The notes: generated by a model not told the origin, from the letters alone. DNA of 13,128 nt from Acidimicrobiia bacterium (GCA_029865445.1 JAOUGY010000080.1:1-13128), one strand, 5' to 3'; shown: positions 1-6,761, counted from the first letter of the stretch. Translations and numbers: made by a program.

Positions 1-117
1 TTCGAGTTTGAGGACCGGTGGCGATCGGGCCGGTCGTGTTGTCGCCCACCGCTCCAGCGGTCCGTCAAATGGCGACACGCCCGGCGAAACGAGGCACCAG
101 CGTCGGCGCGCACGTTT

Positions 118-135
118 CCTCGCGATGCCGCGAGG
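118..135 (-). terminator. GC-rich hairpin after the flavodoxin gene, possible terminator without a T-tract
   Basis: A perfect 7-bp inverted repeat (CCTCGCG / CGCGAGG, loop ATGC) starts 24 nt past the stop of the minus-strand flavodoxin gene. No T-run follows on either strand, so it is not a classical intrinsic terminator; U-less GC hairpins are often proposed as transcript ends in actinobacteria. No gene is evident in bases 1-159, where this hairpin is the only structure I see. Confidence 0.35.
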
Positions 136-159
136 CGCCCGCCGGGTGTCATGATGCTG

Positions 160-660
160 CTACCGGTGTGCGGCGGTCCTGGTCAGGTGTTCGCTGACAT
201 GAGAGACCCAAGCATCCACGTGTTCGGGGTCGCGCCAGTCGCCGGCATTCTCCTTGGCCATCGCCTTGGCCGGGAAACCGGTTGCATCGGCCGGCAATCT
301 CCCACCGAACGTGACGTGACCTAGGGCATCGACGAGCCGCATCAGCCCCTCCACCTGTTTGGTGGGTGGGATCTCGGACTCTTGGGCACTGTCATCCAGA
401 GGACCGCTGCTGAACAACCACACCGGCTTGCTGAGCAGAGCCGAGGCGTTGCGTTTCACGAATCGGCGTGCGTGTTTGTGCCAGCGAAGCGCATACAGGG
501 CCCCACCGACGATCACAGCGTCGAATGGGGTCGGGTCAACGGTTGGGCCGGCGGCTCTGACCTCGACCTCGATTCCACGCCGGCGCAAGGACTCGGCAAT
601 CATCTCGGCCAGGCCGGCGGTGCCGCCCATCTTGGTGCCGTACGCGACGAGAACTCGCAC
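160..660 (-). CDS. Flavodoxin-domain protein (FMN-binding family)
   Basis: This is a 166-residue cytoplasmic single-domain protein of the flavodoxin fold, expected to bind FMN and act in electron transfer or a HemG-like oxidation. The N-terminus is a beta strand (RVLVAYGT) running into a phosphate-binding-type loop at residues 7-18 (YGTKMGGTAGLA). DAVIVGGALYA (48-57) and VWLFSSGPLDD (80-90) are strands and loops typical of the flavodoxin-domain family, and the end (GDWRDPEHVDAW, 140-151) also matches that family. Start: a GTG at 660 with GGAG at 667-670, 6 nt upstream. It is transcribed in the same direction as the two genes to its right, but 148 nt from the nearest, so a shared operon is not assured. 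The electron partner and substrate cannot be read from sequence. The family is confident; protoporphyrinogen oxidase activity is only one possibility. Confidence 0.88.
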   Translation of the reverse strand: MRVLVAYGTKMGGTAGLAEMIAESLRRRGIEVEVRAAGPTVDPTPFDAVIVGGALYALRWHKHARRFVKRNASALLSKPVWLFSSGPLDDSAQESEIPPTKQVEGLMRLVDALGHVTFGGRLPADATGFPAKAMAKENAGDWRDPEHVDAWVSHVSEHLTRTAAHR

Positions 661-776
661 GAACTTCTCCTTTCACTTCGACCTCTCCACGGTGGCTTCA
701 CCCGATCTGGGCCGCTAGGGCAGTTACGCCATTCCGGGGCCATCCCAATGGGCCGAACCGGCACCGCGGGGCGCGC

Positions 777-792
777 GGCCTCGGCAGAGGCC
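777..792 (-). terminator. GC-rich hairpin after the DUF5661-like gene, possible terminator without a T-tract
   Basis: A perfect 6-bp inverted repeat (GGCCTC / GAGGCC, loop GGCA on the plus strand) can be extended by one G-U and one G-C pair. It lies 17 nt past the stop of the minus-strand gene ending at 809. No T-run follows. Its placement resembles the hairpin behind the flavodoxin gene. The rest of 661-808 shows no convincing gene. Confidence 0.3.
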
Positions 793-808
793 ACCAAACC
801 GAGGCCGT

Positions 809-1096
809 TCAGACGATGCCGAGGTTGGCGTCCTCGGCCAACGCCATGAACGCCTCGGCCTCGTCCTCCATTCGCTGGAGTCGCTCGTAATAGTCGGGGA
901 ACTCCCGAAGATGGGCGAGGGCGATCTTCGCTGAGACCACCGGATCATCACCGGTCACATCGAGATCGGGGTGCCGGGTTCCGTGCTCCAGTTCCACGTT
1001 CATCCCGACCACCACATCGTCGATGGCGAAACTCTCGGCGGCGATGTCGATGCCGATCTGGTCCAAGGCTCGCCTGGCTTCCTTGATGCCGAACAT
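809..1096 (-). CDS. Small DUF5661-like protein
   Basis: This is a 95-residue soluble protein without a signal peptide or membrane segment. It matches the pattern I associate with DUF5661: an N-terminal helix (FGIKEARRALDQIGID), then MNVELEHGTRHPDLDVTGDDP (32-52), then a helix with KIALAHLREFPDYYERLQRME (57-77). Members of this family have no established function; the ELEHG...HL..FPDYY pattern is the family signature as I recall it. I chose the ATG at 1096 over an in-frame start 27 nt upstream because a near-perfect ribosome binding site lies 4 nt before it and would otherwise be inside the coding region. It lies 63 nt downstream of the secreted-protein gene in the same direction, so read-through is possible. 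The C-terminal helix is acidic. Confidence 0.75.
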   Translation of the reverse strand: MFGIKEARRALDQIGIDIAAESFAIDDVVVGMNVELEHGTRHPDLDVTGDDPVVSAKIALAHLREFPDYYERLQRMEDEAEAFMALAEDANLGIV

Positions 1097-1100
1097 GTGC

Positions 1101-1110
1101 ACCTCCTCCC
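1101..1110 (-). promoter_or_regulatory. Ribosome binding site fixing the DUF5661-like start
   Basis: Read on the minus strand this is GGGAGGAGGT, ending 4 nt before the ATG at 1096. It contains a full anti-16S-complementary AGGAGGT and rules against the longer reading of the gene. Confidence 0.75.
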
Positions 1111-1159
1111 ACCATTGGCGCACACGAGGCTGGAGTCGACCAGGGCTATTGGGAATGTT

Positions 1160-4135
1160 TCACGGCATTGCCCACTCGATGTGGAGGACCGCCGCGCCTC
1201 CGCCTTCGAAGGAGTCGGCCACTCTGGTTCCCGAACCCGACCCGGTGACTATGAATACGACTGCGTTTCCTTGGCTCCATCCGGGTCGAGAGATGATCTG
1301 TTGGACCAGAGCGGACAGGTCGGGCGTGGTCTGTGCCGAGCCCGACTCGCCGACCGTATTCCAGGCGGCAGGGGCCCACGACACAGTGCCGGGCGCCTTG
1401 GCTCGGGTGCTGATGCCGAATTTGGCGGTTGTGAAGCTGGGAGCATTGTCGGACGCTTGGGCCGAGAAGGTCAGGGTCGTGGCCGTCGATCCCTTCTCAT
1501 CGGCGCGGAACCTGATCGTCGCGGCCGTGATGGTTGCCCCCGGTGGGATGGGTACGTTCGTGAACCGGAGACCGACCGCGGCCATGGGCGTCGACTTGTC
1601 GAGCATCATGTCGAGGTCGTCGCTGGTGGCGGTCACCGCCCCCTTCGAAACCTTCTCCTCGGCGTCGTCGGTGCCCGCAGCGATGGCCAGTTCGACCGCG
1701 AGCGGGTTGTCCACGAGCACCGCAACTGCCAACGACTCGGCTGTGTTGCCCGCCAGATCGGTGGCCCTGGCCGTCACCGAGTGCGGGCCGTTGGCGACGC
1801 CCCGACTGTCCCACGAAAAGGTCCATCCCCCGGAGGCCGAGGTGTCCGTCCCAACAGGAGTGCCATCGACGGAGAAGCTGACCGACGCGACTCCTCCCGA
1901 TTCCGTGACACCGGCAGTCAGTACGGTAACGCCGGAGACCGTGGCGTTTGCGGCGGGTGACGTGACCGATATGGTCGGGGCGGTGTTGTCGACTGTGACC
2001 GCCTGCGGCGCAGACACACCCTGCTGGCCAGTGTTGTCGATGGCCACGGCTTGCACGGTGTGGGACCCTTCCGTCACCGAAGTCGTGTCCCATTGGGCTG
2101 CCCATCCATCGACTCCGTTGCTGTCGGTGCCGATGGTCGAGCCGTCGACGGTGAAGCTCACCGATGAGACGCCTGTATCGTCAGTGGCAGACGCGATGAG
2201 CGTCACGCTTCCGCCCACCGGAGATCCGATCGCATCGAGCGTGACGGTGGGTGGACCGTCGACGTTGTTCACGGTCACACTCCTGGTGGTGGCGGCGGTC
2301 TGGCCGATCGAGTCGGTGGCGGTTGCGGTGATCGTGTGGGAACCGTCGCCGACTGTCGTGCTGTCCCAGGAGATCGACCAGCCGTCCGCGCCGGTGCTGT
2401 CGATGCCGATCGTCGTTCCGTCGACGTCGAATCGGACGTTTGCCACGGCGTTGTCGTCTCCGGCGGAGGCCGCCAGTGTGACGGTTCCAGCCACGGTGGC
2501 GTTCGCGGTGGGTTGGGTGATGGACACCGTCGGTGGTGCGTCGGCCGAGGGAATCGTCAGCTCGAACATTCGACCGTCGTTCTCCGACGCGACGGCATTG
2601 TTGTCGATGGCCCGGTCCACCACCCAGTAGCTCGTTCTTCCGGACCCATCGCTGGCGGGGGCGGTGGTGAGTCCGGAGATGTACTTCATTCCAGCGATGC
2701 CCGATGCGTCGATCGTCCTGATGTGGGTTCCGGTGGTGGAGATCTCGTAGATCTTGCGCGTCGTCCGTGCCCCAACGAGCAGAGTGCCCCGTGCGGGGTC
2801 GGAGGCCAGGCCTTCGAAGTCGTTTCCGTAGGCGCTGATGTCGAAGTGGGTCATTATGTCGTTGCCGTTGCCGAATACCCCGTCCACAGGGTCGATGTCA
2901 TAGATCTCGGTGCCGACGCCGTCGACGAAGTACAGGTGACCGTTGGGCGTGAAGAACTCCGGGTCCTCGGGATCGTCGCTTCCATACGCCGCCACGTTGA
3001 TGAATGTCACCACGTCGTCAGGTGTACCGAACCGGCCGTCCTGGCCGGTCTGGAGCATGTGGATCCGGCCTGCCGAGTCGTCGGAGATGAACAGTGTCCC
3101 GGGGTTGGCCCGGGAGCCCACGCCGGTCGGCTCCTTGGAGATCGCCGGGAATGTGGTGCCGGTATCGCGGACGACTCCACCCCGGTCGACGAGCCACATG
3201 TTGACTCCGTGATATCCGGCTCCGGTTGTCTCTTCGACTTCGGAGTCGACGATCTGGAGCCGATCGAGCCATGGGAGGTAGGTCACACCGGATGGGTCCG
3301 GGCTACCGGGCGTCCACTGCGAGGTCTCGACCATCCGCACGAGGGTGGCGGTCTCGGTGGGCGCCGCCAACGCCAGTGGTTGTACGAGGCTGATCTCCAC
3401 CATTCGACCGAGCACCTGGTCGGTTCCGGAGTCCGCCACATAGAGACTGTTGGTGTGCGGATCATCCGTTGGGTCCGCGCTGGGGGCGAGCGTCATCGCC
3501 TCCACGTTTCCGAGATCCACCGAGGACAAGTCGTACGTGGCGAGGGTGGATCCGGTCTTGTCGACTGTGGTCAGCGTTTCGTCTGATCGGGACCACAGGT
3601 ACAGGCGTCCGTCGTCGGCGGCGATAGCGTCGGCGACACGCTTCAGTTCGGATCGGGACCCGGAGCGGTCGAGGAGTGTGACGGAGCGGGCGTCCCGAAT
3701 CCAGACATCACCGTTGGCTTGGTCGATGGCTACTTCGTCGGCGGAGCCGAGGGCCGGGTCGGACAACACGATGGTGGCATCCAGCCCGGTCGTCACCAGA
3801 TCACGACCTCGGATGGTCGTCAGGCGGCGGCTCACGGGATCGCGGGCAATCGACGAATCGGGGCCCAGTCCCCGGACGGTGAGAGTTCCCTCGAATCGAC
3901 CCGATGTCGTGAGTCGAAGCGCCTGGGCGCCTGATGGGCCGACAACGATCAGCTCCCCGGCGGACGTGGTCGCCAGTCCGGAGGGGCGGGCCAAACTGAA
4001 CTCGGACGTGTATGTGGAGCGCACTTCGGTTCCGACGAGATTCGAGTCGGCTTGCACAGGACCCGCGGCGGCTGAAACCATCCCGGTCGCCACCACAACA
4101 AACGCAAGAATGCCACTCACGGATCGTTTACCCAC
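1160..4135 (-). CDS. Large secreted protein: beta-propeller-like region, three Ig-like repeats, C-terminal beta module
   Basis: A 991-residue exported protein. Residues 1-29 form a signal peptide: basic start (GKRS), hydrophobic core (GILAFVVVATGMVSAAAG) and a likely signal-peptidase I site at VQA|DS. Residues ~35-530 look like a beta-propeller of NHL or SdiA-regulated type, with repeated strand motifs such as LYVADSGTDQVLG, LFISDDSAGRIHML and LYFVDGVGTEIYDID, plus two Asp/Gly loops (DGRFGTPDD, DGVFGNGND) that could bind calcium. Three bacterial Ig-like repeats follow at ~534-623, 628-715 and 719-809. The final ~178 residues are a beta-rich module with RPGWSQGNAVVFIV near the end, resembling the DNRLRE/CBM96-like carbohydrate-binding fold; that is a tentative reading. 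I see no LPXTG or C-terminal anchor, so it is probably released or held by its modules. Start: GTG at 4135 with GGGGAGG 4 nt upstream; upstream residues do not look like a leader. The ligand is unknown; adhesion or polymer binding is inference. Confidence 0.85.
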   Translation of the reverse strand: MGKRSVSGILAFVVVATGMVSAAAGPVQADSNLVGTEVRSTYTSEFSLARPSGLATTSAGELIVVGPSGAQALRLTTSGRFEGTLTVRGLGPDSSIARDPVSRRLTTIRGRDLVTTGLDATIVLSDPALGSADEVAIDQANGDVWIRDARSVTLLDRSGSRSELKRVADAIAADDGRLYLWSRSDETLTTVDKTGSTLATYDLSSVDLGNVEAMTLAPSADPTDDPHTNSLYVADSGTDQVLGRMVEISLVQPLALAAPTETATLVRMVETSQWTPGSPDPSGVTYLPWLDRLQIVDSEVEETTGAGYHGVNMWLVDRGGVVRDTGTTFPAISKEPTGVGSRANPGTLFISDDSAGRIHMLQTGQDGRFGTPDDVVTFINVAAYGSDDPEDPEFFTPNGHLYFVDGVGTEIYDIDPVDGVFGNGNDIMTHFDISAYGNDFEGLASDPARGTLLVGARTTRKIYEISTTGTHIRTIDASGIAGMKYISGLTTAPASDGSGRTSYWVVDRAIDNNAVASENDGRMFELTIPSADAPPTVSITQPTANATVAGTVTLAASAGDDNAVANVRFDVDGTTIGIDSTGADGWSISWDSTTVGDGSHTITATATDSIGQTAATTRSVTVNNVDGPPTVTLDAIGSPVGGSVTLIASATDDTGVSSVSFTVDGSTIGTDSNGVDGWAAQWDTTSVTEGSHTVQAVAIDNTGQQGVSAPQAVTVDNTAPTISVTSPAANATVSGVTVLTAGVTESGGVASVSFSVDGTPVGTDTSASGGWTFSWDSRGVANGPHSVTARATDLAGNTAESLAVAVLVDNPLAVELAIAAGTDDAEEKVSKGAVTATSDDLDMMLDKSTPMAAVGLRFTNVPIPPGATITAATIRFRADEKGSTATTLTFSAQASDNAPSFTTAKFGISTRAKAPGTVSWAPAAWNTVGESGSAQTTPDLSALVQQIISRPGWSQGNAVVFIVTGSGSGTRVADSFEGGGAAVLHIEWAMP
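1709..2536 (-). repeat. Three tandem Ig-like coding repeats
   Basis: The stretch encodes three ~88-91-residue units, approximately at 2267-2536, 1991-2254 and 1709-1981. Each has the same landmarks: PPTV/APTI at the start, a V-S-F-x-VDG-x-x-xGTD strand, a W-x-x-x-WD turn, and GSHT/GPHS before the last strands. This is the layout of bacterial Ig-like domains found in multidomain surface proteins. The units differ enough that they are old duplications, not recent copies. Confidence 0.75.
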
Positions 4136-4139
4136 ACTG

Positions 4140-4146
4140 CCTCCCC
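4140..4146 (-). promoter_or_regulatory. Ribosome binding site deciding the GTG start of the secreted protein
   Basis: GGGGAGG on the minus strand lies 4 nt before the GTG at 4135. This start places the hydrophobic signal-peptide core at the expected distance from the N-terminus. The longer open frame reaching 4294 would put 53 unlikely residues before it. Confidence 0.6.
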
Positions 4147-4194
4147 ACTTGTCCCCGGTGCCGACGCTACAGCCCCTACGTCGCTCACGAAAGC

Positions 4195-4200
4195 ATATTA
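4195..4200 (-). promoter_or_regulatory. Possible -10 element for the secreted-protein gene
   Basis: TAATAT on the minus strand sits 59 nt before the GTG start, in the most AT-rich part of the intergenic region and downstream of the minus-strand terminator at 4255-4278. A TAGTCA at 4216-4221 could serve as a weak -35, but the 15-nt spacing is short. This is a guess from sequence. Confidence 0.25.
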
Positions 4201-4254
4201 GGAATGGGCACACATTGACTAGCCATATCCACAAGAGTTTGTTTCGGCTATTCG

Positions 4255-4278
4255 AAAAAAAATGGGATGCCTCATCCC
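4255..4278 (-). terminator. Intrinsic terminator on the minus strand in the divergent intergenic region
   Basis: On the minus strand a perfect 6-bp stem (GGGATG / CATCCC, loop AGG) is followed, after one A, by eight T residues. This is a textbook Rho-independent terminator. It lies between the divergent secreted-protein gene and the TIGR03086-type gene, pointing toward the secreted-protein gene. It therefore ends no visible minus-strand gene and may insulate that gene from antisense transcription or act as a leader attenuator. Confidence 0.6.
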
Positions 4279-4323
4279 TGGCTCTGTGTCGCATTCGTTC
4301 AAGACGGGCAAGTCGGTCTCTCG

Positions 4324-4335
4324 TACGTTGGTTCC
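4324..4335 (+). promoter_or_regulatory. TAnnnT -10 element directly before the ATG, likely leaderless start
   Basis: TACGTT is followed by GGTTCC and then the ATG at 4336, with no ribosome binding site. A -10 box ending 6 nt before the start codon places the transcription start on or next to the A of the ATG, as in leaderless actinobacterial mRNAs. The same GTTGGTTCCATG context recurs at 6030-6041. No good -35 is visible. Confidence 0.45.
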
Positions 4336-4905
4336 ATGACGACCACCATCGATCACATCGAAGCGGAGCTCACTGAGGCCCACAGGCTCATGGCGCTCGT
4401 GCGCGACACCGCCCTCCGAACGCCGTGCGCTGACTTCACGGTCGGCGAACTCCTCGATCACATGGCGTGCTGGATCGCCGTCTTCGACCGGGCAGCGAAC
4501 GAGCGGGCACTCGACTTCGACCCCGAGGGATTCCATCTCGAATCCGGATGGGCGGAAGCGTTCGCGATATCGGCGGAAGGTCTGGTGTCCGGACTGCGTA
4601 CCCGCGGCATCGATCGCCCGATGACGATGACCTCCGATCCCGTGCCGGGAGCAGTGATCATCGACATGCTCGCAATGGAATACATCGGTCACGGCCTCGA
4701 TCTCGCGGCGGCGCTCGGCGTCGACCATCGGTTCACCGCCGAACAGGCGGAACTCGCCCTCGCAGCATCCACCCGGCTCATCAGCCCCGAGTACCGAGGA
4801 ACAGCACCGGGGCAGTTTCATCCAATCGTCCCGGTCGCCGAGAACGCGACGATCTTCGATCGATTTGCCGCGTTCCTAGGGCGGGACCCGGCCTGGCGAG
4901 GTTGA
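4336..4905 (+). CDS. TIGR03086-type protein (mycothiol-dependent maleylpyruvate isomerase N-terminal domain, DinB-like fold)
   Basis: A 189-residue soluble four-helix protein of the DinB/MDMPI superfamily. Family landmarks are all present: TPCADFTVGELLDHMAC at 29-45, MLAMEYIGHGLDLA at 111-124 and the C-terminal PVAENATIFDRFAAFLGRDP at 166-185. His42 and His119 occupy positions used for metal binding in the fold. The usual Trp of the HGWDLA motif is Leu here. MDMPI-type proteins use mycothiol as cofactor, but members of this subfamily are mostly uncharacterised, so a specific isomerase reaction should not be assumed. The ATG at 4336 was chosen over an upstream in-frame ATG at 4267 because family homology begins here and a -10-like box abuts it. 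Only 12 nt separate it from the AraC-type gene downstream, which suggests one transcript. Confidence 0.85.
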   Translation: MTTTIDHIEAELTEAHRLMALVRDTALRTPCADFTVGELLDHMACWIAVFDRAANERALDFDPEGFHLESGWAEAFAISAEGLVSGLRTRGIDRPMTMTSDPVPGAVIIDMLAMEYIGHGLDLAAALGVDHRFTAEQAELALAASTRLISPEYRGTAPGQFHPIVPVAENATIFDRFAAFLGRDPAWRG

Positions 4906-4917
4906 CGCGAAGATGGG

Positions 4918-5724
4918 GTGGTGCATGATCACCCCGACTACCGAGCCCATCTGACCGGTCGCCATGCGCCATCACCGCCAATTCACCGGTACCAGAGTGC
5001 CCACCAGGACCTGGTGCGGAGCTATTGGATCCCCGTATGGGAACTCGGGTCCCTCGTGTGGAAACAAAGCGTGCTGCAATACCCGGTGTGCCTGATCGTC
5101 ATTGCCTCGGAGTATTCGCGCTTCTACGGCGTCCGGACCGGTCTGTCCGAGGTCGAGTTGACGGGTTCGGGCTGGGCGGTGGGAGTGATGCTGCAGCCCG
5201 CTTCCGGCCGCCTGCTCTGGGGCGCACCCGTGCATGAGCTCACGGACCGCGAGGTCGACCTCCAAACACTCGGCGCTCTCGATATGGACCGTTTGGTCTC
5301 GTCCGTACATGACGCGATGGCCGCTGCCCCCGCCGAGCCGTCGAACCACCGGCGGGCGGTGAGCGCCTACGAGCAAGCGGTTGCGGGTCTCGGTCCGATC
5401 GACGACGATGGTCGTCTGGTGAATGAGATCGTCACCCGCGTCGAATCCGATCCCGGGATCCTCAGGGTGGAACAGGTGGCCACAGAGTTCGGGCTGCGCA
5501 CCCGGACCCTGCAACGGCTCATCAGGGACCGACTCGGATTGAGCCCGAAGTGGCTCATCCAGCGCCGCCGTCTCCACGACGCCGTCGCCTCTCTCAAGAG
5601 AGGAGAGATTTCGCTCGCTCGTCTGGCGAGTTCGATCGGGTATTCCGATCAGGCTCACTTCACGCGTGACTTCGTCCGAGTGACGGGCATGACCCCCGCT
5701 GAGTTCTCCGGGGTCCAACCCTGA
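4918..5724 (+). CDS. AraC-family transcriptional regulator with DUF6597-like N-terminal domain
   Basis: A 268-residue DNA-binding regulator. Residues ~20-125 match the DUF6597-type domain found in front of AraC helix-turn-helix modules: SYWIPVWEL, QYPVCLIVI, FYGVRTG, then GVMLQPASGRLLWGAPVHELTDREVDL. Residues ~166-265 form the AraC double helix-turn-helix. The first helix-turn-helix is around VEQVATEFGLRTRTLQRLIRD, the second around LARLASSIGYSDQAHFTRDF, and it ends in the typical GMTPAEF. The start is uncertain: GTG at 4918 or the adjacent GTG at 4921, with no strong ribosome binding site, which fits coupling to the gene 12 nt upstream. It may regulate its own transcript, whose first product is the DinB-fold protein; that is inference from gene order. 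The ligand is unknown. Confidence 0.88.
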   Translation: MVHDHPDYRAHLTGRHAPSPPIHRYQSAHQDLVRSYWIPVWELGSLVWKQSVLQYPVCLIVIASEYSRFYGVRTGLSEVELTGSGWAVGVMLQPASGRLLWGAPVHELTDREVDLQTLGALDMDRLVSSVHDAMAAAPAEPSNHRRAVSAYEQAVAGLGPIDDDGRLVNEIVTRVESDPGILRVEQVATEFGLRTRTLQRLIRDRLGLSPKWLIQRRRLHDAVASLKRGEISLARLASSIGYSDQAHFTRDFVRVTGMTPAEFSGVQP

Positions 5725-5775
5725 TGGGGGTCGTCCGGCCCTGGCGGCGATTGGCGCTGACACGAGACGGTAGAC

Positions 5776-5967
5776 ATGGGTGAAACCATGATCAGCGACC
5801 AGAACACCTCGCGTGAAGTGCGACGCATGGTGATCTGGAGCCTCGCCGGAGCCGGTCTCGGACTCCTCGTGTGGTTCTTCGCAGACCTGTTCGTGTTCTT
5901 CCCGGTATTTCTTGCTACCGGAACCACGGTCGGTCTCGCGCTCAATGCGTCGCGACAGGACAACTGA
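5776..5967 (+). CDS. Small two-helix membrane protein, unknown function
   Basis: A 63-residue protein (59 if the second ATG at 5788 is used). A polar N-terminus with Arg/Lys-type charge (REVRRM) precedes a hydrophobic segment at about 19-35 (VIWSLAGAGLGLLVWFF) and another at about 39-57 (FVFFPVFLATGTTVGLAL). A short polar tail ends the protein. This fits a membrane hairpin with both ends in the cytoplasm by the positive-inside rule. I recognise no family. It lies 51 nt after the AraC-type gene and could be the end of that transcript. Its frame is the only one here with coherent hydrophobic segments, so I take it as real, but small size and a weak start signal limit certainty. Confidence 0.6.
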   Translation: MGETMISDQNTSREVRRMVIWSLAGAGLGLLVWFFADLFVFFPVFLATGTTVGLALNASRQDN

Positions 5968-6026
5968 AATCGTATGACGTGTCGATTGCCGGCCCATGTG
6001 ATCGTCGTACTGTCGTAGGCGTGAGA

Positions 6027-6038
6027 TAGGTTGGTTCC
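6027..6038 (+). promoter_or_regulatory. TAnnnT -10 element directly before the ATG of the DUF2461 gene
   Basis: TAGGTT is followed by GGTTCC and the ATG at 6039. As at 4324-4335, no ribosome binding site precedes the start and the -10 spacing fits a leaderless mRNA. The two sites are identical over the last 12 bases including the ATG. Confidence 0.45.
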
Positions 6039-6695
6039 ATGTTCGACGGATTCACGAAACAGGGTCTGGAGCTCTTGACGAGGCTCCCGACCCTCGACAA
6101 GGACAGATTTGCGGCCGTCAAGAAGCAATACACCGCGGAGATCGCCGAGCCCGCCAAAGAGTTCGTCGACGCGCTGGGAGGGGAACTGGCCGGCCGCATC
6201 TCCAACGGAATCGAGTATGCCGCCAAGACCAACGGTTCCATCTCGCCGATCAACAACGACTTGCGATTCAACCCCGAGGCCGCGCCGTACAAGGATCATC
6301 TGCTGTTCCGCTTTTGGGAGGGGCCCAACAAGAAGACAGCACCAACCCTGTTCGTGCGATTGTCGGCGGAGGATGTGGGATTCGCCACCGGGGTGGTCTT
6401 CGACCCTGTCGACCGAGCCCGTCAGGCGATCGACAGCGACGGCGCCGACCTTCGGCGCGAGATCGACGCACTCGTGCGCCAGACGAAGGGCGAGGTGGCC
6501 GGCGCCGACCTCAAGCGCGTTCCCAAGCCGTACCCCCAAGACCATCCCCAGGCGGAGCTCCTGAAGCACACCTGGCTTCAAGTTCGGTGGCTGACGAGGA
6601 GTTCGCGAACGGGTTCCGGCCTCCTTGGCCGCTGCGTCGACCAGTTGGAGAAAGCCGGCTCGGTCCACCGCTGGTTGGTCGATCATTTGAGCTGA
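6039..6695 (+). CDS. DUF2461 (TIGR02453) family protein
   Basis: A 218-residue soluble protein of the DUF2461 family, whose function is not established. Family landmarks: an N-terminal helix with LDKDRFAAVKKQYTAEIAEPAKEFVDALG (19-47), then SISPINNDLRFNPEAAPYKDHLLFRFWEG (67-95). Next come the LFVRLSAEDVGFATGVVFD strands (103-121), and the end has LKRVPKPYPQDHPQAELLKH and VHRWLVDHL. Length is normal for the family. Residues ~185-192 (TRSSRTGS) look foreign. In the -1 frame the same bases encode DEEFANG, which would suit the family here, so two compensating indels may lie in this stretch (about 6590-6617). The promoter region suggests a leaderless single-gene transcript. The family call is firm; function is unknown. 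Confidence 0.85.
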   Translation: MFDGFTKQGLELLTRLPTLDKDRFAAVKKQYTAEIAEPAKEFVDALGGELAGRISNGIEYAAKTNGSISPINNDLRFNPEAAPYKDHLLFRFWEGPNKKTAPTLFVRLSAEDVGFATGVVFDPVDRARQAIDSDGADLRREIDALVRQTKGEVAGADLKRVPKPYPQDHPQAELLKHTWLQVRWLTRSSRTGSGLLGRCVDQLEKAGSVHRWLVDHLS

Positions 6696-6702
6696 GGTCC
6701 GG

Positions 6703-6732
6703 TTCACGGTCGACAACGGCGCCGGTTAGGGT
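6703..6732 (+). promoter_or_regulatory. Possible promoter of the antiporter gene
   Basis: TTCACG (6703-6708) and TAGGGT (6727-6732) are separated by 18 nt and fit -35 and TAnnnT -10 elements. They would start transcription near 6739 and leave a short leader with GTGAGGG before the GTG at 6762. The match is moderate. Confidence 0.35.
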
Positions 6733-6761
6733 CGCCCCCACGTCGACCGGGTGAGGGATCA

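Noticed and set aside
1124..1145. Short inverted repeat CTGG-AGTCGA-CCAG after the secreted-protein gene
   Set aside because: The stem is only 4 bp with no T-run; too weak to call a terminator.
1023..2630. Long plus-strand open frame (535 codons), plus another at 971-1960, opposite the secreted-protein gene
   Set aside because: The translations are Ala/Val/Thr/Ser-rich mirrors of the Ig repeats or Arg/Gly-rich, without a recognisable domain or ribosome binding site. The minus-strand frame has a signal peptide and domain repeats.
2336..3586. Plus-strand open frame of 416 codons
   Set aside because: Gly/Val/Arg/Asp-rich antisense of the propeller-coding region; no family features.
4215..4243. 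Plus-strand TTGACT with a possible -10 17 nt downstream
   Set aside because: The -10 would be TTTGTT, a poor match, and the start would lie about 90 nt before the ATG of a gene that has a better -10 box next to its start.
4972..6716. Minus-strand open frames of 341 and 353 codons
   Set aside because: They are antisense to the AraC, small membrane protein and DUF2461 genes and have no coherent domain content.
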